DNA from: Henckelia pumila
Taxonomy: Eukaryota; Streptophyta; Magnoliopsida; Lamiales; Gesneriaceae
Reading direction: 5' to 3'
Length of the DNA: 64,000 nucleotides
Assembly (NCBI RefSeq): GCF_033568475.1
Contig: NC_133121.1
Location: forward strand, 2,294,001 to 2,358,000
In this document: positions 53,262 to 64,000 of the stretch, piece by piece
Position numbering within the stretch: the stretch's first letter is position 1
Layout: each line of letters starts with the position of its first letter
Translations under genes and position numbers: made by a program
Notes under the pieces: generated by a model
Seen by the model: only the letters and a program-made list of their open reading frames with translations
Told to the model about the DNA's origin: nothing
Databases searched by the model: none

Positions 53262-54211
53262 TTTAATAATGGGATAATTCTCAATTTAGTCCCCCGTTTT
53301 TTGACGCGGTCCTGATTTCATCCCTCGTTTTTTAATTGATCCAATTTGGTCCTCCATTTTTCAAACATTTTCCGAAATTGATCCCTCCGCCTATTTAGAC
53401 GTTAAAATAGACGGGATGAATGAATATAACCGGTTTGGTCGATCTCTTTCATTTTTTTAATGATCGATTCCTTCCCAATCCTTACAACCCCAACTCCCGA
53501 TCAATTTATTTCTCCCTTCCCCCTTAATCCCGTAAGTTTTCTCTTTTTTATGTATTTTATTTTTTCATTAAATTTGTTTCTTTCTTCTTGTTGGTTTTGC
53601 ATATATATTATATTAATTTAATTTCATATTTTTATTTGCTATTTTTATTTGCTATTTCTTTTATCTCTAGTGGTTTGAATTCAATTTGCTTTCGTTTGTT
53701 TGTATATGATCTTTTAGTGGGAAATAGTCTGCTTTTAATTTTGTGTTAATTAATTTTGGTTTCAAAGTTTTAATTTTTCATATAACGTTGTGTGTTTGAA
53801 TTTTATATTTATATTGTTATGATTTGCATTTCAATTGTGTTTGGAAATGGAAAACGAAGCGCAAACAAGAACTTACAATACATCATCGATGAACTCATTC
53901 GAGTGTGATTCTTTCGCAAGAAGACCCTTGCAAAATTAAGAGAAGTGTTCGATTATTGTTTATAGATTAACAAAAATTGGGACAAATTTGGTGGCCAAAT
54001 AAAAAATAGAAAAAAAACTCATACAATAGGTTGGCTTATACCGGCTGAACAAGTCAAGACGTCTATTTTAACATCTTGACAGACGAACGGATCGATCTTG
54101 AAACACGTTTGAAAAATGAAGAATCAAATTAAGTCAATTAAAAAACGAGAAACAAAATCAAGACCGCGTAAAAAAACGAAGCACTAAATCAGGAATTATC
54201 TCATTTAATAA
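53262..54211. mobile_element. Long-TIR DNA transposon relic, 934 bp
   Basis: The element spans 53270-54203 with TTTAATAA outside both ends (53262-53269, 54204-54211). The first and last ~150 bases are diverged inverted repeats: TGGGATAATTC at the left against TGAGATAATTC, with later shared blocks such as TTTTTTnACGCGGTC, CGTTTTTTAATTGA, CATTTTTCAAAC and GTTAAAATAGACG. The middle has a pyrimidine-rich leader, a splice-donor-like CCCGTAAGTTTTC and, near 53847, a short open stretch starting ATGGAAAACGAAGCGCAAAC that closes after about 30 codons. I do not recognise a transposase. The 8-bp AT-rich duplication is weak evidence on its own; the long TIRs are the main support. Confidence 0.7.
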
Positions 54212-54687
54212 TATTATTATTATTTATCTATATACCACTAATCTCATTAAGTAAACAAAGTCATAATATGATAAATGGTCGATGGTAATAAAATAGAGTA
54301 GGTGAGACTAACATAAAGTAGATAAGTCTTTGTATTTAAGACGCGACAATGGAAAATAATATTTTTCAAAAATTAATATTTTTTTAGATGGGTCCAAGAG
54401 ATATTCATAATGTTTTCCTTGTGAGCTTTCTTTTTTATTTTTTTTAATGAAAGATATAATAATCGGTGGATATTATATAAAAGTGATTTACCAGTATTTA
54501 TCTTTTAATTAAATAAAGAAATAATTATGTCAAAAAAAAACCTTAATTAATTAAATAAATATCACATTAATATTATTCACCGTTGGCGTTTTCTCTTATT
54601 ACCGTCGGGTCTGCTGCCAGAGCTCAAAGGTTATTTTCTTCAGAAGCAAAATCCACTTGATAATTTTCCCGCGACGGCGGCGGAAGG

Positions 54688-57604
54688 ATGAGGTCCGGCG
54701 CGGAAAAAATAGTTTGGAATCCGAGGCTAATCATCACGGCGAACCGAACGTCGTTGCAGTTTCGGAGTAAGGGCTTGCATTTTCGAGCATTCTCATCTTC
54801 AGCTTCAGATATTTCGAACCAGTCTCGCGGCCGCCTCCCACGCTTTTTCTCTCAAACCCTACCTCCTCACAAGGTATGTGTACTACTCCTGCGTCACAAG
54901 AATTGACATATTTAAGGAACATTTTTTTGGGAAATTATACTTGAGGAACTTGCTTTCAAGGGTTTTTATTAGTTTATAGGGTGGTTTTGTGCGTGTGGAA
55001 GGGGATGAATTCTGGCATATGACTAAAGTACTCAGATTAAACATCAATGATAGGTATGGATTCTATCGTGTTTCATAAATATGCATACTTCCATGCTTAT
55101 AGGCGACTAAAAAATGTACTGAAGAGGCAACTGCTCCACGAGTGCCAATTACACCAACCAGCCCGTATATCTAGCATAATAGTGTGCATAAGCATCGTAT
55201 AGCAACTGCAAACATAGCATGACAGATAATTGATTGGGGTATGTAGTTAGGATAAAATACATGCTCACGGACACTGTTTTTCCAGCCACTCAATTCTTCA
55301 TTGGTAGTTTTGGACTGTTAGTGAACCATCATGTCTGCTGATTAATTTTTTATTTTATGATGATTTTATGCATAAAATTTTCTGTGGTACAGCTGTATTC
55401 GATTTTTATCACAAAAATTATGTTTTGCAAGGGTAGAGCTATTTGATGGAAAGGGACGATTGATTGAAGGACGCATAGAGAATATTAAACACGGAGGGGT
55501 AGATTTTGAAGCAGTGGAGGACCCAAAATCGGCATCTCCTATAGCAACACAGTGGCATGTGTTTGCAGCTTTCGGTGAGTTGAAAAAGTTCAATCCTCCA
55601 TGAATCACATGTTTGGGTCATATGACTTGTCCATCTTGTAATTGTTAAGGCACTTTAAAGGGAGGCCGAGCTGATTGGCTTGTTGAGAAATGCACGGTGG
55701 GTTTTCACTTGTTTGTTGTTTTAAATTTATCGTATTTGCATACCGTTTGGTTTCATTCTTGATTTCTTCTCGTTCCTTCCCATGCATCTCAGGAGTTGGG
55801 AGCATCTAGTGTAACACCTCTGCTGACCAAGCATTCTCTTTCAATATCAGAAAATCGAGTGGACAGATTGCAACGAGTTATTCTAGCTGCGTCTAAGCAA
55901 TGTGATTATTTTCTTTCTAACTCACATTTGATCACAACCCCACCCCCCCGGTTTAAATAATTTGAAATTATTGATTGGATCCAACTTTCTAACTATGTAA
56001 TCAGCGTTCTTTCTAGTTTTGAGATACCACCTTTCATGTAGGTCAACGTTTGCATGAAATGATTTTGAAGCCTCCTGTTGAAGTTGGTGAACTTCTTCAA
56101 ACTGTAAGCACTCCTTGTGCACCCTCCCTGATGAAATTTGGGTTTTCAGTCTGAGTATTGGACTTCACATCTACTGTTCTGTTTCATGTGGTTGTTTATG
56201 TGCTTTTTCTTTATCTTCCATTCAGGTAGCACAGTCGAAATTATCTTTTGTGGCTGTAGCAGAGGCTACTCCTATTTTGTGTACGCTGAAGTCGTTGAAA
56301 AGGGAACCTGCTGGAGTCATGATCATTGGTCCAGAAGGAGGTTAGTTGGAGTTCACTCCCCGATCACATCCCCATTCCACCTTCCTGGAAATAAAGTATC
56401 TATCTTATCTAGTTATCTTCTACCGTTCTGATTGGCACATTCCCAACATTTCATCAGATCTATGTTGTTTAATTTGTTTGAAGCTACCTTTATATATGCT
56501 TACGAAAGCAAAATTGTCAACCATGTTACAACCATGTCCTAACAAAAACGTCGCCATTTCCAGGACACGTGATCCTCATTTTTACCTAGGGTAGCTTCAG
56601 AAGTTAAATGAAACTGCTCAAATTTCCTCAATTAACCTTTGTTCATCTTTTGATCTCTTTCTCTAGCTCTACATCAATAGGCTCCATTTTTCTAAGAGAT
56701 GAGTTGGTTCCTTTTTTCGGTTAATTTTTGCACTCCACGTCTTTTTGTCTCCCCCAATTGGCCAATTCGCTATAGCTGGTGCTACCTTGATCAATTTGAA
56801 ATTGCAAGGTTTTCATTTCGTGGCTTCCTGGTTTACCATATAATAATTGTAATCTCTAACATTTATCAGCTTCCGGTTTTAATCAAGCTGAATTTCTCCT
56901 TGTGGGATGTTAATGGTACCGTGTTTCAAGTATAAAAGATGTTTGTCTGATTTTCTTGCCACAACCGTTCCATTGTTTCTGATTTAATTAAGATTTAAGA
57001 AATAAACTGAAAATCTTGGCTGATTGAGGGGGATAATTTTTTTGAGAAACTGAAAACGACTGTGAATTTATAATTTATGATGCACAAATATGATTTATCT
57101 GTTGACAACTGAAAAAAGACCCCTTTTACTTATATAAGTCTTTGATGGGTGCAACGTTCACATCCACTTCGGTCTACCAGGAAGCCGCAACTCTATGATG
57201 AATATAAAAGATCGAAGTATCTTTGTTTGAGCTGGAAATTCAAAGAAACAAACTCATTACTTAAGAAGACGAGATAACAAATTTGTATTCGCTATGTTTC
57301 CTAGTTAGAGATGCCGGCTCAACTAATAATATGGTTTGAATTTTTGAAGAGTTCTTCAATGATGCCTTTTGAGTATTCAACTGCCTCAGATTGGGGCGTA
57401 AGTCATGTTCTCATTTTGGATGCTCACAGTTCTCGTAACCCTTTCTATTCAGACTTCACCAATGAGGAGTTGAATGCCATCAGGGAGGCTGGTGCGTTTG
57501 CCGTAGGCCTTGGACCACACCGACTGCGAGTTGAAACTGCTACAATGTCACTCCTCGCAACTCTTATGCTATGGTCGGACTCGTGGGAATCAACCAACAG
57601 CTAG
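54688..57604 (+). CDS. RsmE-family 16S rRNA (uracil-N3) methyltransferase, probably organellar
   Basis: Eight exons, 54688-54873, 54980-55053, 55432-55574, 55650-55696, 55793-55901, 56042-56103, 56226-56340 and 57453-57604, join in phase to 295 residues. Bacterial RsmE methylates N3 of U1498 in 16S rRNA; a plastid or mitochondrial counterpart is expected here because the N-terminal ~45 residues are basic and Ser-rich with almost no acids. An N-terminal PUA-like fold (about 50-120) contains HMTKVLRL and VELFDGKG. The SPOUT knot follows: WLVEKCTELG (about 158-167), IGPEGDFTNEE (about 241-251) and GLGPHRLRVETA (264-275), which together form the SAM site. ETA is the family hallmark. His-Arg replaces the usual Arg-Ile after LGP. 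Intron 7 is about 1.1 kb and holds no gene. Confidence 0.93.
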
Positions 57605-58406
57605 CTGCGGCTCGGGATAGCCCTTTTTTGCAACTATTTTGTATATTTTTTATGTTTGAGAACAAACGTTGCATTTGTGTTTGTTTTTCCCTGATTTTGC
57701 GACATTGCGCTGACCATGCCACTCAACAAAATTTATTTTGCTTCACCATTGTACGAATTTGTAGGCTAGAGTCTAGCGAACTTTTGACTAGTGCACTTCT
57801 TTTCCCCAAGTAAAAAAAAATGGTCTTATAAAAACATAATTTTTTTCTAGCCTTTTAAATTATCATGTGGTCCAGTCGTCCAGTCCCCAATCCCGGTAGG
57901 TGTGACATCACATTTTTCAACAAAATTGCACTACACTGTTCAATCTATAGTACGTGGAGTGTTACATCTTATATGATATTTTTTACAAAATAACATCAAT
58001 TAATGTTCTACTTCTGAATTCAAATAAATATATTGTACATCTTGTGTGCAAAAAATCATACGGAATGTCGAATGAACCACAATCGGTGTAATATACACCA
58101 ACTCATGGTATAGTATAATCTCACTTATTTAGGTAGATATCCTAGGAATAGTATCGAATTTTCCAATGAGACGATCGAAAGGATATAAAAATGTTGTAAT
58201 TAATTTTTGAAAAATCACTTGAAAATATGAAATATCACGTTTCGGTGCCACATGACCACGTGGAAAAGCTTATGACGTCCATCGGTCTATGTCTTATCCG
58301 TTTGGGCCGAGAAGTAAATCGATTAAAACCACCAAAAAAGAATTTGATATCCCCGCAGTGATTATACAGTTTTATTTTTTTAAATTAAGAAAAAACATTG
58401 AAAAAT
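57605..58406. other. Intergenic, 3' side of RsmE-like gene
   Basis: Contains the 3' UTR of the RsmE-like gene and then AT-rich sequence. I see no open frame or element ends I can support before 58407. Confidence 0.5.
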
Positions 58407-58754
58407 TAAGGTCTGTTTGGACATATATTTATAAAACGTTTTTATAAAAAAAAAATTTAAAAACTTTTTATAAAATATTTTTAAAGTTGTTTTAAAAATA
58501 AATATGTGTTTGGATAACTATTGTATAAAAACATTTTAACATTCCAAAAGTCATGTTGTTAATATTTGCCTTTAATAGTTTCATGCTAAAAATATCTTTC
58601 AAGTGTTATTTAAAAACTATAGTTAGATAACACTTTTTAAAAAATAGTTTTCAAAAACATTTTACGAAAATTTTATTCAAACACATACTTAAGTTTTTTT
58701 CACTTAAAAAAATAATTAAAACATTTTTAAAATACATGTCCAAACGGAACCTAA
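58407..58754. mobile_element. Tourist-like MITE (PIF/Harbinger type), 342 bp
   Basis: The element spans 58410-58751, with GGTCTGTTTGGACAT at one end and, on the other strand, GGTTCCGTTTGGACAT at the other. TAA flanks both ends (58407-58409 and 58752-58754), matching the 3-bp TWA duplication of PIF/Harbinger elements. The body is A/T-rich and non-coding. Confidence 0.8.
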
Positions 58755-58938
58755 ATTATTTACAAAATTTCACAGTCAAAGAACACTTTTTAAAAAATAG
58801 TTTTCTCAGTTTTTTCTTCGTAAAATTTCAAAAAGTTTCAATTTTTGGAAAAGAAAAATTGAGGAATACTTCTTAATATCTCTCAAACACTGTCTAAAAC
58901 AAAAACGCTTTTCATTGTATATCCAAACATAAAAAAAA

Positions 58939-59061
58939 TAATTCTTTTTTTTTAATAAACATTTTAAAAAACTACAATAATTAAACAATTTTTAAATTAT
59001 AATTCTGTTTTTTTTAATAAACATTTTAAAAAACTACACTAATTTAAACACTTTTTAAATT
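58939..59061. repeat. Tandem duplication, two ~61-bp units
   Basis: Units 58939-58999 and 59000-59061 share TAATTCT, TTTTTTAATAAACATTTT and AAAAAACTACA, with minor changes. AT-rich; no function seen. Confidence 0.8.
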
Positions 59062-59523
59062 TTATCCAAACTGGATAAGATACGATGAAAAAATCTTGAT
59101 TCTAGAATGGATTCCAACCATATGAAATGTCGGAAGAATTGGGGATATAAATCTGATCTTGTTTTTAATTCAATAGATAGACTTATGTGCAAAAAAAAAC
59201 TATATTGCCCATCATTTAAAATATTAGATAGAGTTTAGATATATATTTTTCCTCTCCTCGATCTTCTTCTTACACATCTCTGATTATTTTCCTCTTTTTT
59301 CTTTCTCATATTTCTGCATTTTTTCATACCATTGTTATGACATTTTTTAGTTTTTTGTTGACTATTTTAAATCGAAATAATGAATAGACCGATCATTATT
59401 GATTTTTCAGTTCGTATGGAATTATTTCTAATTTATATGAACTGATTTTCGAATGTTTTTTTTGGTTCACATAGACTGATTTCGATCGATTTTCAATTTA
59501 CATCGATTGATGTCGACTCAATA

Positions 59524-59645
59524 TGTTGAGTTTGACTGATTCTGAAGAAATCTCGACTGGTTTCAACTGGTTTTCAGCTTTATCGACTGAGTTTGAGTGA
59601 TTTTGAAGAAATCTCGACTGGTGTCGACTGCTTTACACTGCATGT
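59524..59645. repeat. Degenerate 61-bp tandem repeat rich in CGACTG
   Basis: Two units offset by 61 bases share TGAGTTTGA, TGAAGAAATCTCGACTGG and repeated CGACTG words. Similar words extend left to about 59470 and right to about 59670, so the repeat is probably larger and older. Confidence 0.65.
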
Positions 59646-59812
59646 CAACTGATCTCGACTGAATTATAATTGTATATATAATTTTATTATTAATAATTAA
59701 CAAAAATATTAATAGTATAGTGGTTAAAGACTTAAAGCTCCTTTGAGTGCTGTGGCATGAAGAGAGATTGATATGATTATGATCTCTTTTTTTTTTAAAA
59801 AAAAAAGAAAAA

Positions 59813-60017
59813 ATCCATCTTGAAAATATCAAACTGCCCTATCCATCATGAAAAGACTAAATTGTCACGTAAAAAGACCAAACTGCCCAATCCATAATGA
59901 AAAGACCAAAAAAATATCCATGGTGAAAAAACCAAACTACCTATCCATCGTAACAAGACCAAAATGCTATGTGAAAAGACCAAATTGTCCTATCCATAAT
60001 GAAAAGACCAAATTGTC
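59813..60017. repeat. Minisatellite, about eight 21-29 bp units
   Basis: The unit is close to TCCATnATGAAAAGACCAAA followed by TTGTCCTA or CTGCCCTA. Units are irregular in length and diverged. It is not a CRISPR array: the spacing parts are also repeated and this is a plant nuclear context. Confidence 0.85.
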
Positions 60018-60382
60018 TTTAAATTGATTACCTAGACTTTTGAAAATTAAGGCCCCGCTTGATTTCAAAAGTCAGGTCAAAAAAACACCTTTTTAAGTAT
60101 TTTACAGTTAAAAAAGTGTTTGATTGACCAAAAAAGTGCTTAAATAAGCATTTTTCTAAGTTACAATTATAGCTTTTTTAAAAGCAAAAAATTGTAGCTT
60201 TTAAAAGCACTTCTTTTAAAAAATCACTACAAAATTCAAATGAACTTTGAGATAGAATTCAATTTTTAGTTCATTTTTTTTGTTTAAAATATATTTTTTG
60301 TCAACCAAAACGACAACGGAAGTGTGATGCTGGCATGTAAGTATTACTATTACCAACATATCAGATTTAACTATTCAATTTT

Positions 60383-60426
60383 TTTTATGCAAGTCAGATG
60401 ATCATGTAAATCTGACTTGCATAAAA
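60383..60426. promoter_or_regulatory. Perfect 17-bp hairpin upstream of the carboxypeptidase-like gene
   Basis: Arms 60383-60399 and 60410-60426 (TTTTATGCAAGTCAGAT and its exact complement) have a 10-base loop, ending 74 bases before the ATG at 60501. A TATA-like CATAAAATAG follows at 60434-60443, and its CATAAAAT repeats the end of the right arm. It could be a binding site for a dimeric factor or a structured part of the leader. Confidence 0.6.
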
Positions 60427-60500
60427 TGGGGCGCATAAAATAGGGCATCGACACTTTCCAATTATACTGCGAAGCTTGTTTCGCCACCAAGCAAACGGGC

Positions 60501-63500
60501 ATGGCGGAGTGCCTGAGTTTATTAAAACTACGGCGGAATGTTTACGCTCTCTTCCTGTTCATCCTCGCCGCAGCCGCAGCCGACGAGTCGCATATTGTCA
60601 AGAGCTTGCCGGGATATCCGGGTACTTTGCCTTTCAAACTCGAAACCGGGTGAGTTTGATCATATTTATTCCGCATTTTATTGTCTGAGTTCGATTTCAA
60701 ATTTACGTGTTGTTTTAAGGATAATCAACCATTATTGGGACCTTACAAATATTCAATGTACAAATTTTATTGCCATTTCTGAAAATAATTAGAGTAAATA
60801 TTACTCCCTCAATTTCAGGTATATTAGCTTGGGCGAAAATGGAGAGCGTCAGTTGTTCTATCACTTCGCAGAGTCTGAAGGAGACCCGGATAAGGATCCA
60901 CTTTTGTTTTGGATCACGGGTGGACCCGGGTGCTCTGGGTTTTCCGCCCTCGTGTACGAAATAGGTAACTGCTCTGGGGCCAAAGCTATGCTACACTGGG
61001 TGAAGTGAATTTCACCATGTTCTTTTGGACTTTCCTTTATCAAGTGACATTGTAATTTGCAGGTCCCTTGGCTTTTGATTTTTCAACTTTTAATGGAAGC
61101 TTACCCGATTTAGTACTGAGTCCATATTCATGGACAAAGGTTTAAACATCTAATAGTACCCTTCATGCATCAGTGTTCTTGCTTCAAATCTCTGTGTTTT
61201 AGTCACTCTGTGATAGCCATATGCTGTTACATGACATGGTTTCAGATCGCCAGCATTATATTCATTGACGCCCCCGTCGGAACCGGATTCTCCTATATAA
61301 ATACCTCGCAAGTTTACACTTCCTCTGACACCAAATCAACTTCCGATTATGACATGTTTTTGAGGAAGGTGAACTTAATGTTGCTTAGGCCATGACCATC
61401 CATGCTATTGTTTCTTGGATAAAGTATTTAAGGGAGATGCTCATTTGGTTTTTTATTGTGAAATCATTATTGATTTGACGCTAAGATGAAAAATTACAGT
61501 GGTTGTTGAATCACCCTTCGTTTGTCAAAAATCGCCTTTATGTTGGTGGTGACTCTTATGGAGGCAAAATGGTGCCCATGGTTGCTTTAGAAATAGTAAA
61601 AGGTATGATTCCACTTTTGAAAATTGATAATTTGATTGAATTTAATTTGATTTTCTTTCCTGATTCAAGTTATGTTGATACTGTAGGAAATGAAGCAGGA
61701 CTTCAGCCTAGAATTCGCCTCAAAGTAAATGATATCCATGGAACTTTTCTTTGATGATAATTGATAGGCTTGTTTTCTTTAAGGAATTCTTAAGGTTGAA
61801 TTGGCATATTAACGACCAAAGAAAATTGAACCAGGGATATCTTACTGGAAATTCGCCAATAAGTACAGAACAGACGCTTAATGAAAGGATTCCTTATGCT
61901 CATCGAATGGCACTCATATCAGATGAATATTATGAGGTAGTTTCATATCCCAACTTCTCTATCATCTAGATAGCTCTCAATATGAAAATTTGAAGGGAGG
62001 GAGGTGAAAATTGTGATCATTTGACGACCGTGTTCAAAGGACATCCCGGACAATATTGAATGTACACAAAATATAAATGATTTTATCAGAACTGGCTTAT
62101 TCTCACGTGTCCGTGATTGAACATTCTACTGTCATCATCGCTGGCCAAGGATGTAATTGTTCAACTTGTGGGCTAAGGACTAAATAATAAATATACAAGA
62201 TTAAACTGTTGAGCATGTAGAAACCACTCTAGTGTACAAATATTGGCTACAGTTAAGCATGGATCACCTCTAGAATCCGGCCCTGATGCTACGATTCTGG
62301 TCTGATTCTGGTCTGCTTTGCTCCACTCAGAGCATGTTTATCTGGTCTAATGTAGTTTATGTAAGGTCAGGACACGTCGATCATGAAAGTAAAATTTGAG
62401 TTATCGATATCAATGTAGGCTAAAAAAACTTAGATACACCGCTTTATATTCGATGATCACATGTAGTTATGGTGATTGGATCAATTTTAGGTTATTCTGC
62501 ATTCTGACAAGATTTGTTGGCTCGAGAACATTATAAAGACTTGATTGACAAATGGTAAAACCTTCATTCAATCTCCAAATGATGTTGCAATAATCTTTGA
62601 AGAGGTTGTAAAATGTTTTAGAAAAAACCTTGGCTAAGTAACCCTCAACTGCCAAGTTCATTGGATAAATTAACGTCAAGGGTAACTAGGCAATTTTCAG
62701 CGAGCAAGGAGAAGCTGCAAAGGGGAATACGTAAATCCGGACCCAAATAATTATGAATGCCTTCATGTTCTTCAACTCATCGAAGAGGTGAAGATTACAC
62801 TTTCTTTTGATTTATTATTTTATGCAAATTAGCAGCCCTTACTACAATTCAATTGTCTTGTTGCAGTGCACTAACAATATAAATGATAAGCATATTTTGG
62901 TACCAAAGTGTACACTCCCACCTCCAAAAGACGATGATTTTACACAGAGGCGAATGATCATAGAAAACGATCCCATTGACTTCCTTCTCATGTCCAAACA
63001 AGAGGACGCATATTGGTGCCTTGTAAAATCATCGCTTCTTATTACTAGATCACATATATAGCTATCCAATTTCCCCTTAAAACCTTCTGATATGAATTTC
63101 CCGAGTGTAAAAAAAATCTCAATTGCAGCTTAACAATCATGTGACATCTTATGTCTGGGCAAATGATCCGTCCGTACAAGAAGCTCTTTATGTGAGAAAG
63201 GTACATACGTGCATGCTTTGGAAAACATGAAGAATTATCTGCTCTTGTATAGATTATTAACATAAATTTGAATGTGAATGAATGACCAGGGAACAATTAA
63301 AGATGATTGGAAAAGATGTAATAAGAGCTTATTGTATGAACGTGATGTAGAAAGTGTACTCCCACACCATCAACTTCTACTCCATAAAGGATACGAAGCT
63401 TTGGTCTATAGGTACTTAACCGTCCCACATTTTCTATGTTGTTGGACTGTTTGTAACTACGTGTTTCTCGTTTCCAGTGGAGATCACGACATGGTGGTGC

Positions 63501-64000
63501 CCTACACGAGTACTGTAAAATGGATCCGAGGTCTCAATCTAACCATTGAAGACGAATGGAGGCCTTGGACCGTAGATGGCCAAGTTGCCGGGTGGGTTTT
63601 CGATCCTGATCTGTCCCACATATTCTTTAGTAAACAGTTCTTGAAATTTAAATAGTTACAATGACAGCGTACACTTGATAAGTGGTTCATATATGTTATA
63701 ATAACACCCTTTGAGGCTTGGTCAACTGCATGTATGTTTACACCCACAGCCTTCACTGGCGTCGTTTTAATGATTCGAAGATTGTGAAATATGTAGTCTG
63801 TAGATTTAATTTGATCCTGTGATTTTACCCTCATAGATACACAGAGAAATACAAGAAGAATGATCTGGCCTATCTCACCTTTGCCACTGTGAAGGCAAGA
63901 AAAGTTTGACTTCACTCATTTTAGGTGAGTACGCACGCGGAGGGGGTAAAAATGTAATTTGACGCTGTTCGTATCGTCCTATGCAGGGCGCAGGTCATAC
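60501..64000 (+). CDS. Serine carboxypeptidase-like protein (SCPL, acyltransferase-type clade), 3' end outside window
   Basis: Exons 60501-60649, 60819-60964, 61063-61139, 61246-61368, 61500-61602, 61687-61724, 61835-61936, 62701-62787, 62867-63022, 63129-63200, 63290-63411, 63478-63591 and 63837-63894 join in phase. A fourteenth begins at 63987 and is cut by the window. A signal peptide is visible (about residues 12-28, VYALFLFILAAAAA), so the product is secreted or vacuolar. The mature part begins with SLPGYPGTLPFKLETGYI, a family hallmark. The oxyanion region is WITGGPGCSG (80-89). The triad is Ser184 in GDSYGG, Asp396 in SGDHDMVVP and His453 in GAGH at the edge. GDSYGG rather than GESYAG and the WITGGPGC motif place it with plant clade I SCPL proteins, many of which use glucose esters to acylate natural products instead of cutting peptides. 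Substrate unknown. The last visible intron has a GC donor at 63895. Confidence 0.94.

Noticed and set aside
59813-60017. CRISPR-like repeat array
   Set aside because: Units are diverged, spacers are themselves repeated, and the context is plant nuclear; it is a minisatellite.
60050-60250. Possible second MITE beginning AAGGCCCCGCTTGATTTC
   Set aside because: The start resembles hAT or Tourist ends, but no matching opposite end or target duplication was found.

Overview
This window reads as nuclear chromosome from a flowering plant, most likely a eudicot. Genes are broken by many AT-rich introns with plant-type splice sites, intergenic DNA is very AT-rich, and the products are plant or plastid specific (TARGET OF RAPAMYCIN with plant-like exon structure, the protease-dead plastid S2P homologue EGY3, an organellar aspartyl-tRNA synthetase, a serine carboxypeptidase-like acyltransferase-type protein). 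I rebuilt the exons by hand, checking reading phase at each junction; all rebuilt genes keep frame throughout. No species call is possible from sequence alone.

Layout, left to right. 1-1058: no gene, two short tandem duplications. 1059-1642 (-): broken 3' end of a PP2C phosphatase gene that still has its introns. 1824-3226 (+): FkbM-family methyltransferase-like membrane protein, 2 exons. 4269-11825 (-): organellar-type aspartyl-tRNA synthetase, 15 exons. 13488-43704 (+): TOR kinase, 57 exons, about 30 kb, 2472 residues, apparently intact. 44923-47123 (-): alpha-tubulin, 4 exons, 449 residues, ending without the usual C-terminal tyrosine. 49082-51674 (+): EGY3-type pseudoprotease, 6 exons. 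54688-57604 (+): RsmE-type rRNA uridine methyltransferase, 8 exons, probably organellar. 60501 to the right edge (+): serine carboxypeptidase-like gene, 13 complete exons plus the start of a 14th, cut by the window edge just after the catalytic His.

The genes do not form a pathway cluster. Three of them (AspRS, RsmE, EGY3) serve plastids or mitochondria, but this looks like chance. TOR and AspRS are head to head across 1.66 kb; TOR and alpha-tubulin are tail to tail.

The mobile content is small and mostly non-autonomous. There is a family of SINE-like or LINE-tail insertions, all in sense orientation in TOR introns (one has a 20-bp target duplication). A TIR element with a 10-bp target duplication lies in TOR intron 45, and four further TIR elements lie between genes. 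There is also one probable solo LTR. I found no undescribed multi-gene system. The observations most worth following are the tyrosine-less tubulin tail, the PP2C relic against the FkbM gene, a candidate overlapping uORF on TOR, the sense-only retroposon set, and several clean hairpins.
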